From the NCBI RefSeq assembly GCF_900107155.1, contig NZ_FNOX01000015.1, forward strand, positions 71,217 through 135,216: a stretch of DNA of 64,000 nucleotides. Reading direction: 5' to 3'. A model generated the notes under the pieces. That model did no database searches. It was given only the letters and a program-made list of their open reading frames with translations, and was not told where the DNA came from. This document shows, piece after piece, positions 1 to 7,872 of the stretch. This stretch comes from Pseudomonas salomonii (GTDB taxonomy: Bacteria; Pseudomonadota; Gammaproteobacteria; Pseudomonadales; Pseudomonadaceae). The position numbers were made by a program, and so were the translations under genes. The stretch's first letter is position 1; the number at the start of each line of letters is the position of its first letter.

Positions 1-129
1 GCCACTGCCGCAGGCACGCGCCAAACGCTGACAGGCGATGAACACCACATGGCCGGCGCCACCGAGCACTTGATCAACCAGGCCAAAACCCTTGCCGACC
101 GCGCACTGGAGTGCCTGCACGCCGCGTAA
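1..129 (+). CDS. C-terminal end of an unidentified protein (partial)
   Basis: An open frame enters from the left edge and stops with TAA at 127-129, giving 42 residues that end in LADRALECLHAA. The tail is mildly amphipathic and helical in composition. Its 5' part lies outside the window, so no family is assigned. The stop is followed at once by a REPIN palindrome and then by sbcD, so it is probably a separate transcription unit. Confidence 0.55.
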   Translation, partial: ATAAGTRQTLTGDEHHMAGATEHLINQAKTLADRALECLHAA

Positions 130-133
130 CCCC

Positions 134-222
134 TGTGGGAGCGGGCTTGCTCGCGAATGCGGTGTGTCAGTCACACATGTACTGACTGAACCACCGCATT
201 CGCGAGCAAGCCCGCTCCCACA
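134..222. repeat. REPIN-type inverted repeat (paired REP sequences)
   Basis: The left arm TGTGGGAGCGGGCTTGCTCG and its reverse complement near 200-222 face each other across a variable middle of about 35 bases. The same arms recur at 7765-7852 and 59351-59439, and a diverged form occurs at 5786-5878. This is the typical extragenic palindrome of fluorescent pseudomonads, here between a partial gene and sbcD. Confidence 0.9.
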
Positions 223-305
223 TTTGACCTGGGTCACCCGCGAGCACCGAGTTGGTGATTTACAGGTAAACTCCCCTCCTTTTCATCTTCTCCACGGAGT
301 TCGCC

Positions 306-1547
306 TTGCGTCTGTTCCACACCTCCGACTGGCACCTTGGCCAAAACCTGCACGGCCAGGAACGCGACTACGAACACGCGTGTTTTCTCGAGTGGCTGCT
401 GGGCCAACTCAAAGCCGAGCAACCGGATGCGCTGCTGATCGCCGGCGATATCTTCGACACGGTCAACCCGCCGCTCAAGGCCCAGGAGCGCCTGTATGAC
501 TTCATCATCAGCGCTCACGAACAAAACCCCAAACTGACCATTGTGATGATCGCCGGCAACCACGATTCCGGCTCGCGGATCGAGCTGCCCGCGCCGTTGA
601 TGCGCCGTTTGCGCACCCACGCGCTGGGCCGCGTGCTGTGGCTGGATGACGGCCAATTGGACGCCGAGCGCCTGCTGATCCCGCTGCCCGACGCCAAAGG
701 CAAGATCGCCGCCTGGTGCCTGGCGCTGCCGTTTTTGCGCCCGGCGGAAGTGACCGGTGCGCACTTGGGTGATGATTATTTGCGCGGCATCGGCCAGGTA
801 CACGAATGGCTGATCGCGGCCGCCAATGCCAAGCGCAAAAAAGGCCAGGCGCTGATTGCCATCAGCCATGCGCACATGGCCGGCGGTTCGGTGTCCGAGG
901 ATTCCGAGCGCAGCCTGATTATCGGCAATGCCGAAGCCCTGCCTGCCAGCCTGTTCGACGCCAGTGTGAGCTATGTGGCACTGGGCCATTTGCACAAGCC
1001 GCAGCAGGTCAACGGCGAAGAGCGTATTCGCTACAGCGGCTCGCCCATTCCCCTGTCGTTTTCCGAAATCGGCTACAAGCACCAAATACTCGATGTGACC
1101 TTCCAGGGCCAACGGCTGGTGGGCGTGGAACCACGCCTGATCCCGCGTTCGGTCAACCTGCAACGCCTGGACGCCGCACCACTGGCGGATATCCTCGCGC
1201 AGTTGGCCGACCTGCCCGATATCGACCTGCTCGCCGAAACCCAGCGCCACCCCTGGCTGGAAGTGCGTGTGCGCCTCGACGAGCCGCAACCGGACCTGCG
1301 CCAGCAAATCGAAACCGCCCTGCAAGGCAAGGCCGTGCGCCTGGTGCGCATCGCCGCCGAATACGCCGGCAAACGCGGCAGCGACGACACCGACGACGAG
1401 CGCCTGGTCGAACTGGACCAGCTCACGCCCCAGGAACTGTTCAGCCGCGCCTGGCAGGACAACTACGGCAGTGAGGTGGATGAACAGACCTTGAAGGACT
1501 TCGCCGTGCTGCTCCAGGAAGTGCAACAGGAGGGCGAACAGCCATGA
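306..1547 (+). CDS. sbcD: Nuclease SbcCD subunit D (Mre11-like phosphoesterase)
   Basis: The 413-residue product is the nuclease subunit of the SbcCD complex, which cleaves DNA hairpins and processes double-strand ends. The calcineurin-like phosphoesterase motifs are present in order: SDWHLG near the N-terminus, GDIFD, GNHDS, and GHLHKP near residue 227. These residues bind the two metal ions. The start is a TTG at 306 giving MRLFHTSDWHLG, which matches the family N-terminus; no ATG fits better. Its stop overlaps the sbcC start in ATGA, so the two subunits are translationally coupled. Length is normal for the family. Confidence 0.97.
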   Translation: MRLFHTSDWHLGQNLHGQERDYEHACFLEWLLGQLKAEQPDALLIAGDIFDTVNPPLKAQERLYDFIISAHEQNPKLTIVMIAGNHDSGSRIELPAPLMRRLRTHALGRVLWLDDGQLDAERLLIPLPDAKGKIAAWCLALPFLRPAEVTGAHLGDDYLRGIGQVHEWLIAAANAKRKKGQALIAISHAHMAGGSVSEDSERSLIIGNAEALPASLFDASVSYVALGHLHKPQQVNGEERIRYSGSPIPLSFSEIGYKHQILDVTFQGQRLVGVEPRLIPRSVNLQRLDAAPLADILAQLADLPDIDLLAETQRHPWLEVRVRLDEPQPDLRQQIETALQGKAVRLVRIAAEYAGKRGSDDTDDERLVELDQLTPQELFSRAWQDNYGSEVDEQTLKDFAVLLQEVQQEGEQP

Positions 1548-4500
1548 AGATCCTCGCCATCCGCCTGAAAAACCTCGCCTCACTGGCCGGCCCGTTTGAA
1601 ATCGACTTTACCGCCGAGCCCCTGGCCAGTGCCGGGTTGTTTGCAATTACCGGCCCCACCGGCGCGGGTAAAAGTACCCTGCTGGATGCCTTGTGCCTGG
1701 CCCTGTTTGGCGCCGTGCCGCGCCTGGGCGATACCGGCCAGGCGAAGATGCCGGATGCCGACAGCGATATTTCCATCGGCGACCCGCGCACCCTGATCCG
1801 CCGCGGCACCGGCGGCGGGTATGCCGAGGTGGATTTTGTCGGCGTCAACGGCCGCCGCTACCGCGCGCGCTGGGAAGCCAACCGCGCCCGCGACAAGGCC
1901 AGCGGCAAGTTGCAAAGCAGCCGCCAAAGCCTGATCGACCTGGACAGCGACCAACTGCTGGCCAGCCAGAAAACCGAATACAAAACCCAGCTGGAACTGG
2001 CCCTGGGCTTGAACTTCGAGCAGTTCACCCGTGCCGTATTGCTGGCGCAAAGTGAGTTCAGCGCGTTCCTCAAAGCCAACGACAATGAGCGCAGCGAACT
2101 GCTGGAAAAGCTCACCGACACCGCGCTGTACACCCAGCTCGGCCGCCGCGCCTTCGACAAGGCCAAGGATGCCCGGGACGCGCATAAACAGCTGCAAGAC
2201 CAGGCCACCGGCCTGGTGCCGCTGGCGCCTGAGGCCCGCGCCGAACTCGACCAGCAATTGGCCGAGGCGCAGCTGCACCTCAAGACCCAACAGGCTCAAC
2301 TCAAGCAGTTGGAATTGCAGCACACCTGGCTCAAGGAGCTGCGTGAGTGGCAGGAGCGCCAGCTCAGTGCCACCGAACAGTTGCAACAAGCCCAACAGGT
2401 CTGGGACAGCCAAGCCCCACAACGTCAGGACCTGAGCCGCCTGGAGCAGTTAGCACCACAACGCCATCAGTTCGCGCGCCTGGCTGAACTCGACACCCTG
2501 CTGACGCCACTGGCGGTGCAGATTCAACAGCACCTTGAGCAGCAAACCACGTTGCAAACGCACCAGGAGCAGGCGCAACAGCAGCAGGCCGCCGCCCAGG
2601 TTGCCTTGGCTGACGCCTTGAAACACCAGGCCGACGCCGTGCCCTTGCTGCGCCAGGCGTTCGAACAGCAGAGCACCCTCGCCCACCTGAGCAAAGACCT
2701 GGCCAAACGCAACGACGACAAGCAGCAACAGGACACCGCCTGCGCCGAAGGGCAATCGTTGCTCAATGGCTTGCTGGAGAAGCAGGCCCAGGTTACCGGG
2801 CGCCTGCAACGCCTGGCCGCTGAACTTGAGCGCAGCGCCGCGTTGGCACCGCTCAGCGACGCCTGGGCCGCCTACCGCGACCGCCTGCAGCAACTGATGC
2901 AGATCGGCAACCGCCTGAACAAGGGCCAGGCCGAACTGCCGCAGCTTGAACACAAAGCCACCACCGCGGCCGAAAAATTCACCCAGCAACGCGAGGCACT
3001 GGACCTGCTGTACCAGGAAGCCGGTGCCGAACCGCACGCCGTGGCCGAACAAATCCAATTGCTCGCCGGCCTCTTGCAAGACAACCGCAAGCAGCAACGC
3101 GCCTTTGAAGACCTCACCCGTTTGTGGGACAGCCAACAGCAGCTGGATCTACACAGCGCCGCGCTGACGCAAAAACTCGCAGACGCGCAGCAACAACGCG
3201 AACAGCTGAACCAGACCGGCCTGCAAACCAAGGCCGAACTGACCGTAGCCGAACAAACCCTGTCGGTCACCAAGCAGCTGCTGGAACGCCAGCGCCTGGC
3301 GCGCAGTGCCAGTGTCGAGGAGTTGCGCGAGCAGTTGCAGGACGACCAGCCGTGCCCGGTGTGCGGCAGCCACGAGCATCCGTACCATCAACCCGAAGCC
3401 TTGCTGCAAAGCCTTGGCCGCCATGATGAAAATGAAGAAGCCACGGCGCAGAAGGCCGTCGACACCCTCAAGGAAAAACTCACCGAACTGCGTGGCGTAG
3501 TGGGCGGCTTGATCGCCCAGCAAAAGGAATTCCTGCTCCAGCAGGAGCAGTTGGCGGCGCAACAGCAGAGCCTGACGCCGAGCCTGCAAGCGCACCCGTT
3601 GTCCGCCTCGCTGTTCAACCAGGATGCCGCCAAACGCAGCGCCTGGCTGGGCCAGCAGCTGAGTCAGCTGACGCAGAACATTGCCCAGGATGAGCAACGC
3701 CAAAGCGCCCTGCTCAACCTGCAGCAAAATGCCGGGCGTTTGCAGCAACAACTGCAAGCCGCCCAGGATGCCAGCCAGCAAGCCCGCCAGTTGCTGGTGG
3801 ACCAGCAGCGCGAACTGTCCAATGACCGTGAGCGCCTGGACGAAGAACTGCATGCCTTCGCCGGCCTGCTACCGGCCGACACCCTCGAGGGTTTGCGCCG
3901 TGAACCGGCAGCGACCTTTATGCAACTGGACCAGCACGTCAGCCAGCGCCTGGAACAGTTGGGCCATCAGCGCGATGAGTTGGCCGAACAGCAAGAGCGC
4001 CAGCAGGCCATCGAGAAAGAACAGACCCATCAGCAGCATCGCCAGCAGCAGCTGGAAGCCTTGCAGCAGCAAGTCAGCGAGCTGACCACGCAGCAACAGG
4101 CCGCCCAGGCACAGCTCAGCGCATTGCTGGGCGAGCACGCCACTGCCGAACAGTGGCAACAGCAGCTGGATCAGGCCGTGGCGCAATCACGCCGCAGCGA
4201 CAGCGACGCCAGCCAACAGCTGCAAGACAGCCGCGATGCTCTGATCCAATTGGCCGCCGACCTCAAGGCCCTGCAGGAACGCCAACAGGCGCTGACCGCC
4301 GAGCAGCACACCCTCGCCGCGCGCCTGGGTGAATGGCGCGCGCTTCATCCAGAACTCGATAACGACGGGCTGACGCGTTTGCTGGCCTTTGATGACAGCC
4401 AGGTCAGCGCCTTGCGCCAGCAGTTGCAACACAGCGAAAAAGCCGTGGAGCAAGCCAAGGTGTTGCTGCAAGAGCGCGAACAGCGCCTGGCCGAACACCA

Positions 4501-5182
4501 GGCCTTGCACAATGGCAACCTGGACGCCGAACAGCTGGACAGCAGTCTGGCCGCGCTGAATCAGCAACTGGCCGAGGGCGACAGCCGCTGCGCCGAATTG
4601 CGTGCGCGCCAGTCTGAAGACCAGCGTCGCCAGGACGCCAACCATGTCCTGGGCGAGCATATCGCCAAGGCCTATGACGAATGGCAGCGCTGGGCACGCC
4701 TGAATGCGCTGATTGGCTCGGCCACCGGCGACACGTTCCGCAAGATCGCCCAGGCCTACAACCTCGACCTGCTGGTGCACCACGCCAACGTGCAACTGCG
4801 CCAACTGGTGCGCCGCTATCGCCTCAAGCGTGGCGGCAGCATGTTGGGGCTGTTGGTGATGGACACGGAGATGGGCGACGAATTGCGCTCGGTGCATTCG
4901 CTGTCGGGTGGTGAGACGTTCCTGGTGTCGCTGGCGCTGGCGTTGGGGCTGGCGTCGATGGCGTCGAGCACTTTGAAGATCGAGTCGCTGTTTATCGACG
5001 AAGGCTTTGGCAGCCTCGACCCCGAGTCGCTGCAATTGGCAATGGACGCGCTGGACGGTTTGCAGGCCCAGGGCCGCAAGGTGGCGGTGATCTCCCACGT
5101 GCAGGAAATGCATGAGCGCATCCCGGTGCAGATCCAGGTCAAGCGCCAGGGCAATGGTTTGAGTACGCTGGAGGTCAAGTGA
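1544..5182 (+). CDS. sbcC: Nuclease SbcCD subunit C (Rad50/SMC-like ATPase)
   Basis: The 1212-residue ATPase partner of SbcD has the split-ATPase SMC layout. Walker A (GPTGAGKST) lies near residue 37. Long glutamine- and leucine-rich coiled coils flank a central zinc hook, CPVCG, with cysteines at residues 604 and 607. The C-terminal half of the ATPase holds the signature LSGGETF and Walker B LFIDEGFGSLD. The coiled coils hold the ATPase heads and zinc hook apart and tether DNA ends. It starts inside the sbcD stop and its own stop overlaps the next gene, so it is the middle of a three-gene unit. Confidence 0.97.
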   Translation: MKILAIRLKNLASLAGPFEIDFTAEPLASAGLFAITGPTGAGKSTLLDALCLALFGAVPRLGDTGQAKMPDADSDISIGDPRTLIRRGTGGGYAEVDFVGVNGRRYRARWEANRARDKASGKLQSSRQSLIDLDSDQLLASQKTEYKTQLELALGLNFEQFTRAVLLAQSEFSAFLKANDNERSELLEKLTDTALYTQLGRRAFDKAKDARDAHKQLQDQATGLVPLAPEARAELDQQLAEAQLHLKTQQAQLKQLELQHTWLKELREWQERQLSATEQLQQAQQVWDSQAPQRQDLSRLEQLAPQRHQFARLAELDTLLTPLAVQIQQHLEQQTTLQTHQEQAQQQQAAAQVALADALKHQADAVPLLRQAFEQQSTLAHLSKDLAKRNDDKQQQDTACAEGQSLLNGLLEKQAQVTGRLQRLAAELERSAALAPLSDAWAAYRDRLQQLMQIGNRLNKGQAELPQLEHKATTAAEKFTQQREALDLLYQEAGAEPHAVAEQIQLLAGLLQDNRKQQRAFEDLTRLWDSQQQLDLHSAALTQKLADAQQQREQLNQTGLQTKAELTVAEQTLSVTKQLLERQRLARSASVEELREQLQDDQPCPVCGSHEHPYHQPEALLQSLGRHDENEEATAQKAVDTLKEKLTELRGVVGGLIAQQKEFLLQQEQLAAQQQSLTPSLQAHPLSASLFNQDAAKRSAWLGQQLSQLTQNIAQDEQRQSALLNLQQNAGRLQQQLQAAQDASQQARQLLVDQQRELSNDRERLDEELHAFAGLLPADTLEGLRREPAATFMQLDQHVSQRLEQLGHQRDELAEQQERQQAIEKEQTHQQHRQQQLEALQQQVSELTTQQQAAQAQLSALLGEHATAEQWQQQLDQAVAQSRRSDSDASQQLQDSRDALIQLAADLKALQERQQALTAEQHTLAARLGEWRALHPELDNDGLTRLLAFDDSQVSALRQQLQHSEKAVEQAKVLLQEREQRLAEHQALHNGNLDAEQLDSSLAALNQQLAEGDSRCAELRARQSEDQRRQDANHVLGEHIAKAYDEWQRWARLNALIGSATGDTFRKIAQAYNLDLLVHHANVQLRQLVRRYRLKRGGSMLGLLVMDTEMGDELRSVHSLSGGETFLVSLALALGLASMASSTLKIESLFIDEGFGSLDPESLQLAMDALDGLQAQGRKVAVISHVQEMHERIPVQIQVKRQGNGLSTLEVK

Positions 5183-5772
5183 GCGAGGCGCTGCTCTATT
5201 CGTTTCGGCGCTGCCCGTATGCGATGCGGGCACGCCTGGCCTTGCGCTACTCGGGCGTGCCCGTGCACATCATCGAAGTGAGCCTCAAGGCCAAGCCGGC
5301 CGAGATGCTCGCGCTGTCGCCCAAGGGCACGGTGCCGGTGCTTTGCGTGAACGGCCGGGTGATCGAGGAAAGCCTGGAGATCATGCAATGGGCGCTGGCG
5401 CAGCACGACCCTGATAACTGGTTGCTACAGGGCGACCCGAGGGTTCAGGCACTGATTGCTGAGAACGACCAGGTGTTCAAACATCATTTGAATCGATACA
5501 AGTACGCCGAGCGCTACCCGGAGCAGCCGATGGAACACTATCGGGCCGAGGGCGAGGTGTTTTTGCAGAAGCTGGAAGGTTTGCTGGCGGGAAATGACTA
5601 CTTGCTGGCCGAGCATTTGAGCCTGGCAGATGCGGCACTGGCGCCATTTGTGCGCCAGTTTGCGCATGTGGATCGCGAGTGGTTTGCTCAGACGCCGTAC
5701 AAGCGCTTGCAGCATTGGTTGCAGCGCTTTCTGGAATCGCCGCTTTTTGTGGCGGTAATGGCAAAACCCTGA
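5179..5772 (+). CDS. Glutathione S-transferase family protein
   Basis: The 197-residue protein has an N-terminal thioredoxin-like fold with FRRCPYAMRARLAL, where Cys12 is in the CPYA position seen in Cys-type and omega-like GSTs. A KGTVPVL segment holds the cis-proline and EESLEIMQW the glutathione-contacting ES pair. A helical C-terminal domain contains LSLADAALAPF. The GTG start overlaps the sbcC TGA by four bases, which suggests coupled translation with the nuclease genes. The substrate is unknown. It could act as a glutaredoxin-like reductase rather than a transferase because of the cysteine. Confidence 0.85.
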   Translation: MSEALLYSFRRCPYAMRARLALRYSGVPVHIIEVSLKAKPAEMLALSPKGTVPVLCVNGRVIEESLEIMQWALAQHDPDNWLLQGDPRVQALIAENDQVFKHHLNRYKYAERYPEQPMEHYRAEGEVFLQKLEGLLAGNDYLLAEHLSLADAALAPFVRQFAHVDREWFAQTPYKRLQHWLQRFLESPLFVAVMAKP

Positions 5773-5785
5773 GATCCACACAATC

Positions 5786-5878
5786 AAATGTGGGAGCTGG
5801 CTTGCCTGCGATGCCGACGACTCGGTCCAACTGATACACCGAGTTGATTTCATCGCAGGCAAGCCAGCTCCCACATTT
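5786..5878. repeat. REPIN-type inverted repeat, diverged arm variant
   Basis: AAATGTGGGAGCTGGCTTGC and its inverse repeat face each other around a central region with a second small inverted repeat (ACTCGGT / ACCGAGT). The arm differs from the other REPINs of the window (GAGCTGGCTTGCCTGCGATG instead of GAGCGGGCTTGCTCGCGAAT), so it belongs to another REP subfamily. It lies between two convergent genes. Confidence 0.88.
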
Positions 5879-5898
5879 GACCGTCGCTTGGCTCAAGC

Positions 5899-6078
5899 TC
5901 AGTGCTGGGCTTTGTGATCCAGTGCGGCATAGAAGTTGGCGCTTTGTTGCAGGTATTTCTGGGTGTAGGCGGTGGTGTTGGATTTTTTGCCGGAGACTTC
6001 CACGCTGGCGGCAGCTGGCAGGGCCACGGTGGCGGAAACGGCGGAAGCGGCGATGATGGAGAAGAGGTTCAAGTTCAT
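5899..6078 (-). CDS. Small exported protein of unknown function
   Basis: A 59-residue product starts at MNLNLFS, where AAGGGTTACCGCC gives a usable ribosome site; an 18-residue upstream extension has none. The first 24 residues form a signal peptide ending in PAAAS. The short mature part is polar (VEVSGKKSNTTAYTQKYLQQ). Tiny periplasmic proteins of this type are common in Pseudomonas, but I do not recognise a named family. It is monocistronic. Confidence 0.7.
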   Translation of the reverse strand: MNLNLFSIIAASAVSATVALPAAASVEVSGKKSNTTAYTQKYLQQSANFYAALDHKAQH

Positions 6079-6206
6079 GGCGGTAACCCTTGTGTTCGTT
6101 TGGTCAGGTGGCCGGGAAGGCCTTGGAACCAAACTTACGCCCGAGGGTTGAACCTTAGAAATGCTTTGAAACAGTAGCCGCTATCAATAGAATTAATACA
6201 AAGGGT

Positions 6207-6229
6207 CAGGCCCCGCACTGCGGGGCCTG
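6207..6229 (-). terminator. Rho-independent terminator of the lactonase gene
   Basis: CAGGCCCCGC and GCGGGGCCTG pair across a three-base loop, just after the lactonase stop on the minus strand. A T-rich run (CCCTTTGTATT on that strand) follows. Confidence 0.75.
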
Positions 6230-6233
6230 TGGC

Positions 6234-7409
6234 TTATTGACGCACCAGGAACTTGAGGTCGCTGGGCGCATCGATCGACTGTTTCTGCACGGTTTTACCC
6301 AGCAGGCCGGTCTTGGGGTCACGCTCGACCACCACGATTTCATTGCTTTTCTGGTTGGCGATCAGCAAAAACTTGCCGCTCGGGTCCAGGCTGAACTCGC
6401 GCGGGTGGTCGCCTTCAACGGAACGCCGTTGCAGTTCCTTGAGGTGCGCGGTGGCCGGGTCGACGCTGAACACCAGCATCTGGTTGGCCGTGCCGCGGTT
6501 GCTCACATACAGGAATTTGCCGTCGCTTGAGGCATGTACCGCTGCTCCGGCCTTGTCGGACACCGGCTGCCCGGCGGCAAAATCGACCAACTGGGTCTGG
6601 CTGAGTTTGCCGTCGTTGTAATCGAACACCGCGATCTGGGCGCTCATTTCGGTGGTCAGCCAGGCATGCTTGCCATCGGCGCTGAACAACAGGTGGCGCG
6701 GGCCGCTGCCCGGTGGCAATTGCACAAAGGCGGGATCGGCCGGGGTCAAGGGCAGTTCGTGGTTGGCCTTGGGGTCGTAGTGGTAGGCAAACACCTTGTC
6801 GGCGCCCAGGTCCTGCACAAACACATACTTGCCGTCCGGCGACGACACCACCGAGTGTACGTGGTTGGAGGCCTGACGCTCCGGGTTCACGCGGCTGGCC
6901 GGGTGCCCGCTCAGTTGCACCGGCGCCGAGAGCTTGCCATTGGCATCAACCGGCAAAACCGCCAGGCTGCCGCCCGGATCTTCCAGCACCGAATAGTTGG
7001 CGACAAACAGGTAACGGCCATCAGCGGCCAGGCTGGAATGGGTCGGTTCGTTGCCCAGGCTTTGGACCTGGTTGATCAGGCTGAGCTGATGATTCTGCGG
7101 GTTGATGCTGTAACTGCTGACGCGGCCGACCGGGTCTTTTTGCCCTGGGCCGTTTTCGTTGACCACAAAAAGGTGCTTCTGGTCTTTCGATATCGTCAGC
7201 CACGACGGGTTGGCCGCCTTGGCCGCCAGCACGGGCTTGCCACTGAACTGGCCGGTGCGGCTGTCAAATTGCAGGCGGTAAATACCTTCGCTGGTGCCGG
7301 CGGTGTAGCTGCCCACCAACAGTTCATAGGTGTCGGCCGGCGCGGCTTGCACCGACATCGCACCAACACTGCCCGCCATCAGCAGGGGCCAGAATTTACG
7401 CATCATCAT
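6234..7409 (-). CDS. Exported lactonase family protein (6-phosphogluconolactonase-like beta-propeller)
   Basis: The 391-residue protein has a signal peptide (MMMRKFWPLLMAGSVGA...QA) and then the seven-bladed propeller typical of the YbhE/Pgl-type lactonase family. Repeated blade motifs include LLVGSYTAGTSEGIYRL, WLTISKDQKHLFVVNE, GPRHLLFSADGKHAWL and FLYVSNRGTANQMLVF. Cytosolic family members hydrolyse 6-phosphogluconolactone; this one is exported, so its natural lactone is probably extracytoplasmic and unknown. The start is the first of three ATGs, preceded by GAGGA. It overlaps the end of the upstream gene by 14 bases, so the two are coupled. Confidence 0.88.
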   Translation of the reverse strand: MMMRKFWPLLMAGSVGAMSVQAAPADTYELLVGSYTAGTSEGIYRLQFDSRTGQFSGKPVLAAKAANPSWLTISKDQKHLFVVNENGPGQKDPVGRVSSYSINPQNHQLSLINQVQSLGNEPTHSSLAADGRYLFVANYSVLEDPGGSLAVLPVDANGKLSAPVQLSGHPASRVNPERQASNHVHSVVSSPDGKYVFVQDLGADKVFAYHYDPKANHELPLTPADPAFVQLPPGSGPRHLLFSADGKHAWLTTEMSAQIAVFDYNDGKLSQTQLVDFAAGQPVSDKAGAAVHASSDGKFLYVSNRGTANQMLVFSVDPATAHLKELQRRSVEGDHPREFSLDPSGKFLLIANQKSNEIVVVERDPKTGLLGKTVQKQSIDAPSDLKFLVRQ

Positions 7410-7692
7410 CCGCTTCGTCCTCGTCGTTATTGTTGCCGGTGATGCCACTCATGCACACCAGGCGATGCTCGCCCGAGTCACCGGTAAGGGTCCAGCTTTG
7501 CAAGGTTGGATCAAACACCGCCGCGTTGACTTGCTCCAGGCTGAAACTCCAGCGCTTTTCGGCGCGACCGTCCATGCAAATGATCAACAGTTTCTGGTCA
7601 TCCAGGCTGAAATCGAAGGTGTGCAGCCCATCGATTTCGACCATCTGGCAGTCTTTAAAAGCATCGAGCAAGGTAGCGGTGTCGGCAGTCAT
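7396..7692 (-). CDS. DUF5629-like small protein
   Basis: The 98-residue cytosolic protein has no signal peptide. Its core reads MVEIDGLHTFDFSLD, then KRWSFSLEQV, then TGDSGEHRLVCMSGI, and it ends in a very acidic tail (NNNDEDEADDDA). I associate this layout with the Pseudomonas family DUF5629, from memory. The ATG at 7692 is preferred over a TTG three codons upstream. Its end overlaps the exported lactonase gene, with which it forms a two-gene unit. Function is unknown. Confidence 0.65.
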   Translation of the reverse strand: MTADTATLLDAFKDCQMVEIDGLHTFDFSLDDQKLLIICMDGRAEKRWSFSLEQVNAAVFDPTLQSWTLTGDSGEHRLVCMSGITGNNNDEDEADDDA

Positions 7693-7764
7693 GGCAGTCA
7701 ATCATTTGGGGAAAGTGCCCATGATAGCCCACGCTGTAACCTATAGGTTGGACCTGGAATTAAT

Positions 7765-7852
7765 GCGGGAGCGGGCTTGCTCGCGAAAGCGGTCGTTCAG
7801 TCTATGCATCTGGCGACTGATACACCGCATTCGCGAGCAAGCCCGCTCCCAC
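7765..7852. repeat. REPIN-type inverted repeat
   Basis: GCGGGAGCGGGCTTGCTCGC and its reverse complement near 7830-7852 flank a variable spacer. It uses the same arm family as 134-222 and 59351-59439. It lies between the upstream region of the DUF5629 gene and the 3' end of the RND transporter gene. Confidence 0.9.
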
Positions 7853-7872
7853 CGGTTAACCGAGTAAAACCG

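Noticed and set aside
234..1583. Long open frame on the minus strand opposite sbcD
   Set aside because: It mirrors sbcD codon for codon, has no domain motif and no ribosome site. High-GC coding DNA often leaves such antisense frames open.
4187..5233. Long minus-strand frame opposite the 3' part of sbcC
   Set aside because: The protein is low in recognisable motifs, and the opposite strand encodes the certain ATPase signature and Walker B.
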